Assembly: GCA_011037195.1 (NCBI GenBank)
Contig: JAAEAF010003580.1
Location: 62,001 to 126,000 of the forward strand
Source of the DNA: Triatoma infestans
Taxonomy: Eukaryota > Arthropoda > Insecta > Hemiptera > Reduviidae
DNA length: 64,000 bases
Direction of reading: 5' to 3'
This document shows positions 10,546-22,677 of the stretch, piece after piece. The position numbers and the translations under genes were made by a program. The stretch's first letter is position 1. Each line of letters begins with the position of its first letter. The notes beneath the pieces are model-generated. The model searched no databases and was not told where the DNA came from. It saw only the letters and a list, made by a program, of their open reading frames with translations.

Positions 10546-11384
10546 TTTTCGTCTTATTGGACGAACTTTATTTAATTATTTATTGTTTTAAGAGCAAAAA
10601 TAACGTCCTTTTCTTTTTTTGTTGACAGTTGAACAACTGAACAATGGGGCTATAAATAAAATAAAGGAATAGTCTGTATGAACTCGATTCCGTATATATA
10701 AAAAAAAAACAAAAAAACAGTAGTTATTTCTGTGCATTTCGATTTTTTTTTTGAGAAAATTTGCGATTTTCGTTTCATTTTTTCTACTTATTAAGAATTT
10801 GAATGCAATATCTGACGTTCTGTGATCAAACAGTATTAGTTGAAGATTTTCTTGTTTGTAAAGTTGATTTTTAGGCTTTATTGAAACATATTTAATTAGG
10901 CCTACAGAGGAAACAGGTCATAGCTAGTTTGATACGCATATACCTATTTCTCTTAAGGCGGTTAATTAATTATAAATTCTAAATATTACTCATTTGTCTT
11001 AAAAATAAATATAGAGATGGTGAAGGGTGACAAGACCTGCCCAGACAAGTAGTGAATGATTACATTGTAGCCCAGAAGGAAAGCGCCAATAACTTTAAAC
11101 CAAAACATATAACATCATGTAACATTTAAAATTCAACGCCACAAATTTCGCAGAACTAACTAAAAATCAACTTTTTTTTTTTCTTTTTTAGAAAAATGTC
11201 CTAAATAAAAGTGCATTCTAAGTACAGTCAGCGTTCCAAGTATACAGGTAATCTTTACTGTCATTTTCAAGAAAAACTTATTCTGTAAAGTTTGTACTTC
11301 TGATTAGTTGTTATTCTTCAAATTTGTAATTCTTGCAATGTTTCTAAAGTACAACAATAGTATATAAGTGTATAGCCTGCATCA

Positions 11385-12308
11385 GTCTGAGTAAGAGCAA
11401 GATCCTTATCCTTACGGGATTTCTTGCGGGCCATTGCAGACTCAGGGGACACCTGAGGAAGCTGGGCCTAGAAGACGATGCACATTCTATGGGTTGATGG
11501 AGGAAACTCCGATAAATCTCCTCACAGACTGGGATCCCGTCTGTCAAAGCAGATTTAATGGCCTGGATCGTTACCAGGTAGGGGAGTAGGAAATATCCAC
11601 CCTAGAACTCTCCAGAATCTTGGGATTTCTTTAGAGAGCTCAACTCAAAAGATGTGCTTCTAGTCTGGGTTCCAGGTCACATGGGAATTTTTAGGAATGA
11701 GGAGGTGGATAGGTCTGCCAAATTAGGCGCCAATCTTCCTTTCATTGGTCCCAAGCCTGCTGTTGGCGTGTCTTCTGGCACATGACTGTCAGGCTTACCA
11801 GACATGGACAGCTTCACAGTATTCATACTTGTAGATGAGCTCAGTTGGTTTTCGGCAGACCAAAATGCTCATCGGGGATCCGGGACAGGGCTATTAGTGA
11901 GGCGTTGCTATGTTTTTCACGGAAGTCTCTCAGGCATCTGGTTGGATCTCTTACTGGACATTGTGGTTTATGGAGATATCTCTACATAATGGGGCTCATG
12001 CCGGATCCATTTTGTAGAGTCTGTGACACAGAGGAGGAAACACCCATCCATCATATGACTGATTGTCTGGGTTGTGAGGAAATTAGGTTCAGGTCCTTTG
12101 GTCGGAATAGGATGTCTTTGGAAGAGCTTAGGCTATTTCCGCTTAAGGTAATTGTCCGATTTATTCGGACTGCGGTGAATCTTAGATGGATTAGATCCGG
12201 GTCTGGATTTTTATTCTAGACTCGGTTTGTTGTTGTTTTTCTTGGGGTAGCTATATGGGCCCCCTTGAGGCTTTGGATAGCGTAGGGTTTGGTCCCTCTC
12301 CTCAGACA

Positions 12309-12363
<55 letters not shown>

Positions 12364-12550
12364 GTCTGGGTCGTTACCAGATAAGGGAGGAGGAAATATC
12401 CACCCTAGAACTCTCAGGATCTTGGGATTCCTTAGGGTGCTCATCTACGGCACCAGAGGGGGTACAAATAGATCATCAAAATGGTGGCAGTGCACAACCT
12501 TACAAAACAAAAATAATAATAAGTGTATTCAGAGCAATGATGAAATGGTG
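11385..12550 (+). pseudogene. Chimeric 3' ends of an RNase H-bearing non-LTR retrotransposon
   Basis: At least two fragments in line. First (11400-11640): the post-RNase H region FLAGHCRLRGHLRKLGLEDD, then a 3' UTR block GATCGTTACCAGGTAGGGG...TTGGGATTTCTTTAG. Second: the RNase H end VLLVWVPGHMGIFRNEEVD at about 11655, then after a frameshift LTGHCGL and the zinc-knuckle-like C-terminus CRVCDTEEETPIHHMTDC (about 12015-12070), stopping at about 12220. An (AAT)n tract follows, then a second copy of the same 3' UTR block (12362-12470). This belongs to the I/R1/LOA-type group that carries RNase H after RT. Not functional. Confidence 0.65.
12307..12363. repeat. (AAT)n microsatellite
   Basis: About 18 uninterrupted units between two copies of a retrotransposon 3' UTR block; possibly grown from a 3' tail. 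Confidence 0.9.
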
Positions 12551-12919
12551 AGCAAAACTTGTCCATTGTACTCGTAACTATCAGTTCACGGATACCATGT
12601 TTCTAATTATCGATCTGTTTTTGCTGTGTATGTATATGTAGTAAACTTAACACACAAAAAAAAAACAGAACATCGTAAAATGTACAAACTTGTTGTTTCA
12701 ATTAAGTGCTGTCAGCAGACCAAGAGCGAAGGTTTAGGACAAAATGGGTTCAACCCAAAGAATTACCGCTAATACTAAACGCTTTTGTCACCTTTTTTGC
12801 TATTTTCTTTAAGAGAATTTAAGTGGATCTCTTAAAAGATTTTAATTAAGTACTTAAGATATATATAGTGCTTAAGGATGTTTAGAATAACAAGTAATTT
12901 ATTTACCTAATTTATACAT
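12551..12919. other. No recognisable feature
   Basis: Unassigned spacer. Confidence 0.5.
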
Positions 12920-13626
12920 AAAAAAAAAATCTGTGTGCAACACTCACACTACTTTCTTTCACTCTAGATTTCAACATTGTAATTGACAAATTTTAGAGTG
13001 TTACAGTTTGGTACAGTCTGTGTACCAAATTTGATGAAATTCATAGGAGTTCGTCGAAAACTGAAAAAAACTTTTCAGTAAAAGCGCACTTCCGGTTTAC
13101 TAATTTTCTAGAAACTCGGAATTTTGGCCGTCTATTTATTTTCAATTATTTTGTTTGGATGGTAGAATTGTATAATCTCAACTATGATAACACTAGAGAA
13201 AAACATAACCCCACCCCTCCCTCAAATAAAAGTCCCCTTAAATGGCTTCGCCAGGAGAAATGTTTCAAATAAAAATTGTAGCTCTTTATATGTATAGTTA
13301 CATAAGTAGTTTAAAGAAAATCGTTGGAGCCGTTTTCGAGAAAATACCAGAAAATTGAAAAATACGCACTACCGGTCATCCGATCGTTTCCAAACTCTGA
13401 ATTTCAACAACACATTTAATTCTAATTAATATTATCCAGATGACAGAATTGTAAATTAAACAGATATAGCACTTTAGAGAAAAATCTAACCCCCACCCCT
13501 TCCCCCAAAAGTGCGCTTAAATTAATTTTTCCAGAAAATTTTTTAAATAAAAGTTGTAAATCTTTGTATAGAAGGTTGATATACCAAGTTTGAAGAAAAT
13601 CATCGGAGCCATGAAAAAATAGCAAG

Positions 13627-13657
<31 letters not shown>

Positions 13658-13945
13658 TTAAGTAAAGTGGTACTTCCGGTTGAGGAAATCTGACCACAAA
13701 ACTAGTGTCGGATCCCATGGTGATACCTAAACGAAATATCATGTTTGAACTTTCTACGATTTTTCGTTTTTTAAGCTATGCTGTTCACATACATACATAC
13801 ATACATACACACACAGACCATTTCTAAAAACCACTTTTTTTGGACTCAGGGGACCAGAAAACGTATATTTCCGGTGAAAACTCGATATCGAAAATTTGAC
13901 ACGATTACAATACTTTCTCTTACTAAGGAGTAAGAGAAAGTAAAA
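12920..13945 (-). mobile_element. HINE-like element, complete copy
   Basis: Read on the minus strand: head with CTTACTCCTTAGTAAGAG palindrome, CATA/CA microsatellite (about 13787-13818), first module with an A-run, two more modules, and a tail ending in the A-run at 12920-12930. The modules and tail are the reverse of the 38931 copy. Confidence 0.65.
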
Positions 13946-15224
13946 AGAAAACATTAGTCATATAAAATAGTAAATAGAAAAGTAAAATAATTTGACAAGT
14001 TTATACAACAAATATTAATAGAATCTCAACTAAAAGTACCAGCTTCTACGTATATTCATTAATTTTATTAGCGTGATAAAAGTATCAAAGGTATTTATTA
14101 TAAATTCTTTTTTATATTCCATTTGAATAATTCATAAAAATGAACATAAATGAAGGTACATATATATCACACATAGCTACTACGTACATACACATATACA
14201 CATGATATTTTATCTTAATATTATCAAAATATATTTAAGCCCCCCACATCCTAGGATGAAAAGAAAATACATAATATTACCTGTTTTTTCACCATTTGAA
14301 ACATAATATAAAAAGGCAGAGTTGTAACAACTTTCATAAAACATACACATACCCAGAAATATATATATAATATATATAATAAATATATTATATAAATTTT
14401 TTTTTATTTGCAAAGATATACAATTTTAAAGTATAATATTTTGGAATAAAAAGTCAGATTTTTTATTAAATGTTGATAAATTAACATATCAAAAGATTCA
14501 CTTCAAAATATATTTCTTTTAGTTTATTTATTTATTTAATTTTGCTTTCGTTGAAGTTCAAGTACTTATCTTTTACAAATTACGCAATAACAGAAGGGTT
14601 AGAGGAGCTATGGACTGGTATGCTATAGTAATATTAATAATAATAATAACAATTTACTTTATTCCAAAATTACAAGAAATAAAAAATAACAACTAGCTAA
14701 TAAATCAAAATTAAAATACGGCTTGGACAAATACCAAACCTCTGTCAGCTGGAGGAGGTTTATGTGATGTATTTGCAATGATAGTGTGTACTTTTAAACA
14801 TGAATATATATGAACTTATTCAAAATAAGAATATTTCAAAAAAAAATAAAGATGAAATATGATATAGTTTGATTTCGAGTTGAAAATATGAATGTGACAT
14901 TAGATCAAAATAGTCAGTAAGTAGTATAATATGATAATGATACAAAGAAAGTGTTCACAAACGAGAAGAAGGAGTAGCCAGATAAGACTTTTATTATTAT
15001 GAAGTTGAACAGACTCCATTCTGTATAACTGAATTATTTATTACAATTAATTTATCTTATTATACAATTGGACCAGTTCATATCTGTAGAACTAGTCAGA
15101 GCGAACATAATTAATTAGCCCACTGTAATTCGTTGGATTAAGTAAGCATCTAAATGCCTTTAATGTAAGCATTTAAAGGAGTGAAGCGTGCTTTGTAGTT
15201 ATACAGCGAACCGAGTTCTACTAT
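13946..15224. other. AT-rich stretch without recognised feature
   Basis: Contains TATA-rich tracts near 14350-14400. The ORF-like frames here are low complexity. Confidence 0.5.
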
Positions 15225-15480
15225 CTCTTGTTTCTGATTAGTTGCAAGCGCACTCCACAGCTGCGAAAATTCAGGGTTTGATTCCCCTAGAGGACAAAGA
15301 CAGTGGATGACCTAGCATTGTGATAAAAACTGGGGAGCTACAGGTCAGAACTTGCCAGCAAAGGTCAGAACTAAACTGTGGTGGTGGAGGAAACCGCGGG
15401 GTGCTCCCCCACTAAAAATCGCCGCGTGGCAAGCCTAGACCCTTTAGAGCTGTTGTGCCAAGGGTTTTTTTTATATGCAT
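15225..15480 (+). mobile_element. Possible tRNA-derived SINE
   Basis: GATTAGTTGCAAGCG resembles a degenerate A box and GGTTTGATTCC at 15275-15285 a B box, about 45 bases apart. A GC-richer body follows. There is no second copy in the window to confirm it. Confidence 0.3.
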
Positions 15481-16099
15481 GCGCCGCAGTGACTCGTTTG
15501 TGATTAATTTCCTTATGATTTTTGTTGTCCGTTTGTTATTTAAAAAAAAAATAATAATAAACAATTAGTACATGCCTTGATTCTTAAAGTTTGACTTATT
15601 ACTTTGACTGATTATAAACCAATTTCAAACTGGTTTGAGATTTATTTGAAACTTTTGATATTTAGTTGCAATTGGTTTGAAACTAAGTTAGAACGCATAT
15701 CTATCGTTGCACATGCACAGAATAATCACAAACCAGTTTGAGACTTTATGAGTAATCTACATTTTTCATAACTAGCTCATCCATCGGTAGTTTGACCCAA
15801 AGCCCGCCTGAAAATCTAATAATGTTTTCAGGTTCTCTAGATTCCTACATATTGTGATTCCATGTTTTTGGAATTAGAACGATTTCTTGAGCATCTCATT
15901 CAGATGGGTTTTCAAAACTTTTCATTCCCATTTTTTATTTCTATTTTTTTTTTTTTAAGTTCATTTTCAAGAATCCTAATCCGTAGGCTTATGGAATTAA
16001 AATGCTACCTTTATGTACGTATTACACCTCCTTCCCTGACTGATGGAAAACAGGTAGCAGTGAATTGTAGCTACCTCTAGGCCTAAGGATTAAACTAGG

Positions 16100-16290
16100 A
16101 GTACAAAGAAAGAAATCTGTTTGTGAAACACTCACCTGACTTTCTGCCATGAATATAATTATAAAATTGAAACCTTCTTAAACTTGGCTATTTTCATTTA
16201 GCCATAACCTTTAAACTTGGAATTGTAACCGCACAGATATAAACCTATTACTTTTCTTTGAAACTCCCCCCCACCCAAAAGTAATTAAAA
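16100..16290 (-). repeat. Degraded HINE-like tail fragment
   Basis: AATCTGTTTGTGAAACACTC followed by CTGACTTTCTGCC corresponds to the family tail read on the minus strand; the rest is heavily diverged. Confidence 0.4.
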
Positions 16291-16317
16291 AAAAATTATA
16301 AAATTTATTTTTCCTTC

Positions 16318-17390
16318 GATGGGGTATGGCATCCAGGATTGCTGTGGAAGCTAAAGAAACGCCTGCCATCAACCTATTATTTCCTCATCAAGTCTTATTT
16401 ATCTGACCGCTACTTTCAGATTAGTTGCTGATCTACTTCCTCTGACTACTCGCTGGCTGGCGCCGGAGTTCCTCAGGGTAGTATACTTGGTCCGCTTCTA
16501 TATACTGTATTCACTTCAGATCTACCAACCAATACAAACACTCTTCTCTGCACCTACGCTGATGACACCGCCATCCTTGCATCCAAGAACCCCATCACTG
16601 CCTCCACTCTCTTACAGAATGATTTAAATAAAATAAAATCTTGGGCCAAAAAATGGCGGATTAAATTCAACCCACAAAAATGTCAACAAATCACCTTTTC
16701 TCTACGTCGTGCCTCCTATCCTTCAGTATCCTTCAACTCAATACCACTCTCTCCTGCAAACTAAGTTCGCTACCTTGGAAATGTACATCGACAAAAGATT
16801 AACATGAAATCCACATACAAAACTAAAAAGACTGGAACTTAACAAACGGAATGAGTTACTACTCAGACTAATAGGAAGAAGATCGAAACTACCTCTCTAG
16901 CACAAACGACAAATATAGAATTGTATACTCAAACCTATGTAGACTTACAGTCTTGAACTGAGGGGTTCAACCAAGCGTTCAAATTCCCAGAAAATTCAGT
17001 CTTTTCAGTCAAAAATCACCCGACAGATAACAGATGCTCCATTCTATGTCTCTGACTCTCCCCTCCACAACGGTCTCAAAATCCCATGTGTATCTGAAAC
17101 TGTCAAAACTAAATATAAAAACATTCTATGACTCTCTTGCTCTCAACTCTAATCCTCTTGTTCAAAATCTCGCCTCCCACAACTATACCAGTTAATCCAC
17201 CCCGTCGACTATGCCGCTGTTGGCCCCATGATCACCTCCAACAATAGGACGTAATTTCTGTGAGAGTGTTACCGCTGGGTAGCTTCTCCCGTCCAGTTAA
17301 TCACGTCATTCATCATCACACATCATCATATTCACTTATTATATTTATTTATGTAGATTGTGAATTCCAAATAAAATAAAAAAAATTCTT
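16318..17390 (+). pseudogene. Reverse transcriptase relic, Jockey-like non-LTR retrotransposon
   Basis: Translation across frameshifts and stops gives an RT domain: FDGVWHPGLLWKL, YYFLIKSYLSDRYF, AGVPQGSILGPLLY (16465-16505) and TYADDTAIL (about 16553-16580), the last holding the catalytic pair of Asp residues. Then WAKKWRIKFNPQKCQ and RYLGNV, and near the end NSNPLVQNLASHNY, the Jockey-type C-terminus. A 3' UTR ends with AAATAAAATAAAAAAAATTC. The endonuclease and the first RT motifs are missing (5' truncation). Multiple stops show it is dead. Confidence 0.8.
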
Positions 17391-18313
17391 TTTAAATCCA
17401 ATAGCGCAGGTGTTAATTAAAGTTTTTATGTTTTTTCATTTCTTTACAAAACGGAGGAAGGAAATTAAATAAAATAAAATATTAAAGTCGAAATAAAATG
17501 AATTAAATTAATTTATACACAAAGTTCACAAAAAACTGCATCGATATTCAAAATCTTTTCAAAATCTTACATAAATATTTAATAACTTATACTTTGTGTT
17601 ATCAGTTTTATGCCAATCTTATCCCCAGTTAGTTAGTAGTGGGAAAGATTACAATACTGTTATTAATTTTAATATAGATTACAAATTTTTGGGTATCCTG
17701 GAGATAAAACGTACAACGATATTAGTTTTAAAAAAATGATCTCATTTAATGTTTCAGAAAGAAAAGATATTACATTTTGAAAAATATAAATAACCTTTAG
17801 TTAGCATTGTTTTAAGAAAATGCTGAACAAAAGTTAAAAATTAACAAAAATTAAGTAGGAACTTTTCGTTTATATTTAAACAATATATATAAATTTATCA
17901 AACTGGTATATTTTTGCTATTTTATACATTTTATTTGTATCAGAAAAGTAACTATTCAAAATTAACATCACGAACAGATTATGAGATATGAATACGAAAG
18001 AAGGTTTGGTCCCCCTTTGAAGTTTCTCTAAAGGTCTTTAAGGGATTGTAGACTTGGTTCACTGAACATATCCAACAATTGTGTCCCACTAGGAAAAGGG
18101 TTTTATAGGAACACATTAAACCCTTTGTATAGGACACCATTTATAATATAGGATAAAATGTTTATAAATAGATAGGTTTTTCACAATTATATTATTCAAT
18201 TTTTTTTTTTTTATTAAATTCTATTGCTTTTATTTCATTGAATACTTTTGGGAAATTTTTACTTTAAGAAATTACTTTATTGTTACGATAAATTTTTCTA
18301 CAAGGTAATCTAA
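17391..18313. other. No recognisable feature
   Basis: AT-rich spacer. Confidence 0.5.
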
Positions 18314-19004
18314 TAAAAAAAACAAATCTGGTATGAAACACACACACAACTTTCTCTTATTCCAGTTCTCAAAATTATAATTGACAAATTTTGTAGTTAG
18401 TGTATCAAATTTAATGAAATTCGTCTAAAACTGAAAAAAACTATTCAGTAAAAGCGCACTTCCGGTTTACTAATTTTTTTTTTTGAAACTCGGCAATTTT
18501 GGCCATCTATTTATTTCTAATTAATTTTGTTTGGATGATAGAATTGTATAATCAACTATGATAGCACTTTAGAGAAAAACATAACCCCACCTCTCCTATA
18601 AAAGTGTCCTTAAATGAATTTTCCCACAGAAATTTTTTAAATAAAAGTTTTAGATCATAGTATGTGTAGTTTATATAGGTAGATTCAAGAAAATCATCGG
18701 AGCTATTTTTGAGAAAATCGAAAAAAGTAAAACAAAACTAGTAAAGACTTCCGGTTGAGGAATTTTCACAGAAAACAACTGTCAGATCCCATTGTGTACC
18801 TAAAAGGAATGTCAAGTTTCAACTTTCTACAGTTTTTTCGTTTTTGAGCTACACTGTTCACATACATACATACATACACACACAGACCAATTTCTACAAA
18901 CCACTTTTTTTGGACTCAGGGAACTTCAAAACGGATATTTCCGGTGAAAACTCGATGTAATTGAAAATTTGACACAATTACAATTACTAGGAGTAAGAGA
19001 AAAC
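18314..19004 (-). mobile_element. HINE-like element, internally shortened
   Basis: Minus-strand copy with head at 18985-19004, CATA/CA microsatellite at about 18857-18886, one full module plus the last partial one, and tail at 18314-18360. About one module shorter than full copies. Confidence 0.6.
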
Positions 19005-19739
19005 AATAATATTAAGGAAACTCCACATTACAATGACATGATTTTTAGATAGTTTTCCATCCCTAAATTCATTTCAAGTTATTAACAGCCATGATTAAAT
19101 AGAAACTACTGATTAAAATTTGTGGAATTAATAAGTTTTGCTTATTAATGAATGGTGTTATTTTTTTTCTTTGAAGTAAAACAATTTAAATCGTTGAAAA
19201 TTAATTGAAAATCCTTATTAATTGAAAATTTCGGATTATTAAGAGTTTTGTTAAGTTAGGCAGGCGCTCTCTCTCTTTTTCCGCATCATTGCTACATACC
19301 ATACTGGCTGCTGGTACAGGCCTTTATTTGTGTAGATAGTTTAAGAATGTGGTGAATATGAGAAGGAGAGAAGTAGAGAGATTAAAATCAGGAATGAGAT
19401 AGAAATAAGCTGGTTTAGGTGTTCTGAACACTGATATAATGAATAGAAATATATATTAACTACAAAGACTTTACACTGTTGATAGATGTTAGAGAATAAG
19501 GTGGGCGAACGAATAATTAAGAAAGAGGGACAGACTGGCTGAAAATAGAAAAGTAGAATGATGTTGATTGACTGGTGTCGATAACTTTTCTAAAACTGTG
19601 TCCTTCCTGTTGGGCTAATTCGGCACTATTTGTATAAATTCTTTCTCCCCTATTTTGGCCTAGATCGCGAGTAACTAGGTTCTTCGGATCCTCACGAATC
19701 TTAATGATTCAGATCCCCATTACAAGAACTTTAGTAAAA
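19005..19739. other. No recognisable feature
   Basis: Unassigned spacer. Confidence 0.5.
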
Positions 19740-20083
19740 AGTGTTTGCATGGTTTTTGAAAGAAAATTGCTAAAAACTAAAAATTGAAAAAATTATTCAG
19801 CTAAGGACGCTATTTCCAATTGATGGATTTCGGCTGAAACCTTCGTGTCAGTTGTGGTGGGGTATCTAAAAAAAAAGTAAACCAAGTTTGAGCTTCCTGC
19901 AAATTTTTCGTTTTTGAAATATTTTATTCGCATACACACACACACACACACACACATACAAATCATTCGCAAAAAAAAATATTTTTTTCAAACTCAGGGG
20001 ACCTCAAAACATGTATATGTTGAGGGTGAAAACTCAATTTCGAAAATTTGACACGATCGCAGTATTACTTTTTAACAACATAA
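19740..20083 (-). mobile_element. Diverged HINE-like head, cut by a Harbinger remnant
   Basis: CA microsatellite, CAAACTCAGGGGACCTCAAA and CGAAAATTTGACACGATCGC match the family head on the minus strand. The copy ends at the TAA where the Harbinger element was inserted. Confidence 0.55.
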
Positions 20084-20849
20084 AGGCTTTGATACACAGG
20101 ACGCGATCTGTCGCGACGGGCAGCGATCTCAGACCGCCGCGATCCGATGATATTGTTGTATGATGCAATATTGCATCATCCCTATCACACACACGAGACG
20201 ATCTATCTCAGCGACACAGTCTTGACTGCCATAATAGGCGATCTGGTTGTACAAAATTACAAAAATTGTCGCGCGGTCTAGGCGATCTTCATCAGTTTTC
20301 TAGTGAAATAAATAACTCCGTTCATACTGTGTATAGGTGCGAGTATATATTTTTTTATTAACTTACCACAAGCAAATGGCAAATCTTTCCCTTGTTAAAA
20401 TAGGTCTCCTCTAGTTCGTGATGATCTTTTCAATATTCTGCTGGAGTAGATCATGTATTTCCCCGAGACTTTGTCTTGACATACGGAATTATGGAAAAAA
20501 ATCTGCCTTCATGTGACTGCAGTTCCCTACAGAGACGGTGGTATTCACCAAGTTCTTCTCTTTTTTCATATTGGATGCACACAATATCGTTTATTTTTCT
20601 GGTGCACTGTAGTGCTAGAAGAAGCAGGCGTTCCTCCTCATCAGAACTACTCATCCCCCCCCCCACCCAAAATCGGCAAAACACTAGAACTAGTGCAAAA
20701 CAATACTGCGATGCTGCTTTGTGGACAACACAGCTCTAGATCGCTCACACTAGCTTCTAGATTATGTGACGTAGCCATATCGCTGACTGCCGAAAAGATT
20801 GCACGGTTGCTGCCCGCCGCAACAGATCGCGTCCTGTATGTTAAAGCCT
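20084..20849 (-). mobile_element. Internally deleted PIF/Harbinger transposon
   Basis: Terminal inverted repeats of about 40 bp: left AGGCTTTGATACACAGGACG, right (minus strand) AGGCTTTAACATACAGGACG, both continuing into CGATCTGT and GGGCAGC. Flanked by TAA on both sides (20081-20083, 20850-20852), the 3-bp duplication typical of PIF/Harbinger. Subterminal GCGATC-type repeats are present. At 766 bp it keeps only the start of a transposase frame. Confidence 0.85.
20451..20684 (-). pseudogene. N-terminal fragment of a Harbinger (HARBI1-like) transposase
   Basis: 77 codons. After MSSSDEEERLLLLALQ comes REELGEYHRLCRELQSHEGR followed by FFS, the pattern found at the start of insect Harbinger transposases, just before the region with FRMS. 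The frame then diverges (IIPYVKTKSRGNT) and stops. The DDE catalytic domain is absent, so this could only have been moved in trans. The Met at MSSSDEE is a more likely start than the first Met of the frame. Confidence 0.7.
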
Positions 20850-20852
20850 TAA

Positions 20853-21310
20853 GGGAACGTAAGTATATTAGGAAAAAAAAATGCCAAATTTCCCTTAAGC
20901 AAGAAATTCCATTGTAATTAAATATTGTAAGGTAATAAAAATAATTACTTATTATAATAATAATTTTTATATTAACTAGTTTGAATTGAATATAAGTTCA
21001 ATATGTCAATGCAGTTTTCTTTCTTTCCATCTTTTATAAGAGAAGATTAATATCTCACTCTTTCGAAAGCTTTCTTCTTTACCTTCATACATTTCTTGCC
21101 TTCTACTTAAAATGGCCATCTTGAACATTCAACTGTGGAAAGCCATTGATTTTTTTTTTTTTACTTATTCCATTCTACTCACACTTCTTTTATATCTCGA
21201 TTCTGGAAAAAGCGTGTTTAATAAAAAAAAAAAAACAACATTGTAACTTTGAATTTTAATATATTTTTGTAATGTTTTTTATGTTCAATTAATAAAAATT
21301 GGAGCTATAT
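20853..21310. other. No recognisable feature
   Basis: AT-rich spacer. Confidence 0.5.
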
Positions 21311-21640
21311 TTTTACTTTCTCTTACTCCTGGAACTTCTTTCTCTCTCTCTCTCTCACTTTCTCTCTCCCCATGTGTTTTGTGTGTGTGTGAGTGAGTGT
21401 ATAACAAAATATCTCAAGAACGAATAGTCGCAGGAAGCTTTACCGTTTAGGCATTACTACCACATCAGACAAGAAGATTTCCAACAAAATCCATCAGTCG
21501 AAAGTGCGTCTTTGTGACTGTTTTTTTTTATCCCAGTTTTTGTGATTATCAAAAATGGCTCCAACGATTTTTCATTAAACATCGTATACTATCGACATAC
21601 ACAAATATTTATCAATATTTTATTTTATTTTATTTTTTTT
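21311..21640 (+). mobile_element. Diverged HINE-like 5' fragment
   Basis: TTTTTACTTTCTCTTACTCC head, TC and GT tracts, AATATCTCAAGAACGAATAG and a first-module remnant AGTCGAAAGTGCGTC. Clearly older than the next copy. Confidence 0.5.
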
Positions 21641-22677
21641 TTTACTTTCTCTTACTCCTAATAAGAGGAAGTATTGTGTAATCGTGTCAAATTTTCGATT
21701 ACATCAATGTTTCACCGGAAATATCCGTTTTAAGGTGGAAATCGTAAAAGTGGTTTTTAGCTAATGGTCTGTGTGTGTGTGTATGTATGTATGTGAACAA
21801 CATAGCTCAAAAACGAAAAAAAACGTAGAAAGTTGAAATTTGATATTCCGTTTAGGTATCACCATGGCACCATGACAGTGCGCCATTTGTGAAAATTCCT
21901 CAACCGGAAGTACCATTTTACTTATTTTTTTTTTTTGCGTTTTTCTCAAAAAATGGAACCGACGATTTTCTTCAAACTTTATATATTAAGTTTGTTGTTG
22001 TGGTTGGTTATTAAATTTATTAATATAAATAAATAAAATTTATAAAGGTAAATTTATTCTGAGATCTCAATAGTAAATAGGAAATTAGGTAGTATAATGA
22101 AATAGATTAGTGTGTGTATCTTTCTGGATACAAATTGCAAGTTTTAGAGAGTCATAAAAGGAAGAGAAAAAAAAAAATGTGCGAATAGATAAAACGAAAA
22201 AATTTGAATATTAATTAATAATAATAAGGTAACAAAACAAAATGCACAATTACAAATATGTTTTTCTGTTTCGTAAAACCAATATCAAAGAAGTTTTTAG
22301 TGTAAATGTAAATTTTGTATATTAACTACACATAACAAAGAGCTACAACTTTTATTTGAAATGTTTCTCTGGGAAAATTCATTTAAGGACACTTTTAAAA
22401 AGGAGTGGTGGGGTTATGTTTTTCTGTAAAGTGCTATCATAGTTGGATTATACAATTCTATCATCCAAACAAAATTAATTAGAAATAAATAGATGGCTAA
22501 AATTGCTGAGTTTCAAGAAAATTAATAAACCGGAAGTGCGGTTTCACTCAACAATTTTTTTCAGTTTTCGACGAATTTCATTAAATTTGGTACAGAAACT
22601 TTAAAATTTGTCAATTATAATTTTTAGAAGTGGAATAAGAGAAAGTTGTTTGAGTGTTTCACGCTAGATTTTATTTT
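21641..22677 (+). mobile_element. HINE-like element split by an unknown insertion
   Basis: Head to first module at 21641-21989, then 328 foreign bases (21990-22317), then the remaining module(s) and tail at 22318-22677. TATATTAA is present at both junctions, and the family consensus there has a single copy. Confidence 0.6.
21990..22317. mobile_element. Unclassified 328-bp insertion with 8-bp target duplication
   Basis: TATATTAA at 21982-21989 and again at 22318-22325. It begins GTTTGTTGTTGTGGTTGG and ends GTGTAAATGTAAATTTTG. No terminal inverted repeat, poly-A tail or ORF seen. The 8-bp size fits hAT, but the ends do not look like hAT. Confidence 0.5.

Noticed and set aside
12211..12551. Poly-Tyr and poly-Asn open frames
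   Set aside because: They are translations of the (AAT)n microsatellite on the two strands.
21761..21949. Open frames of 60-130 codons inside HINE-like copies
   Set aside because: The frames are not conserved between copies of the family, so the elements are non-coding.
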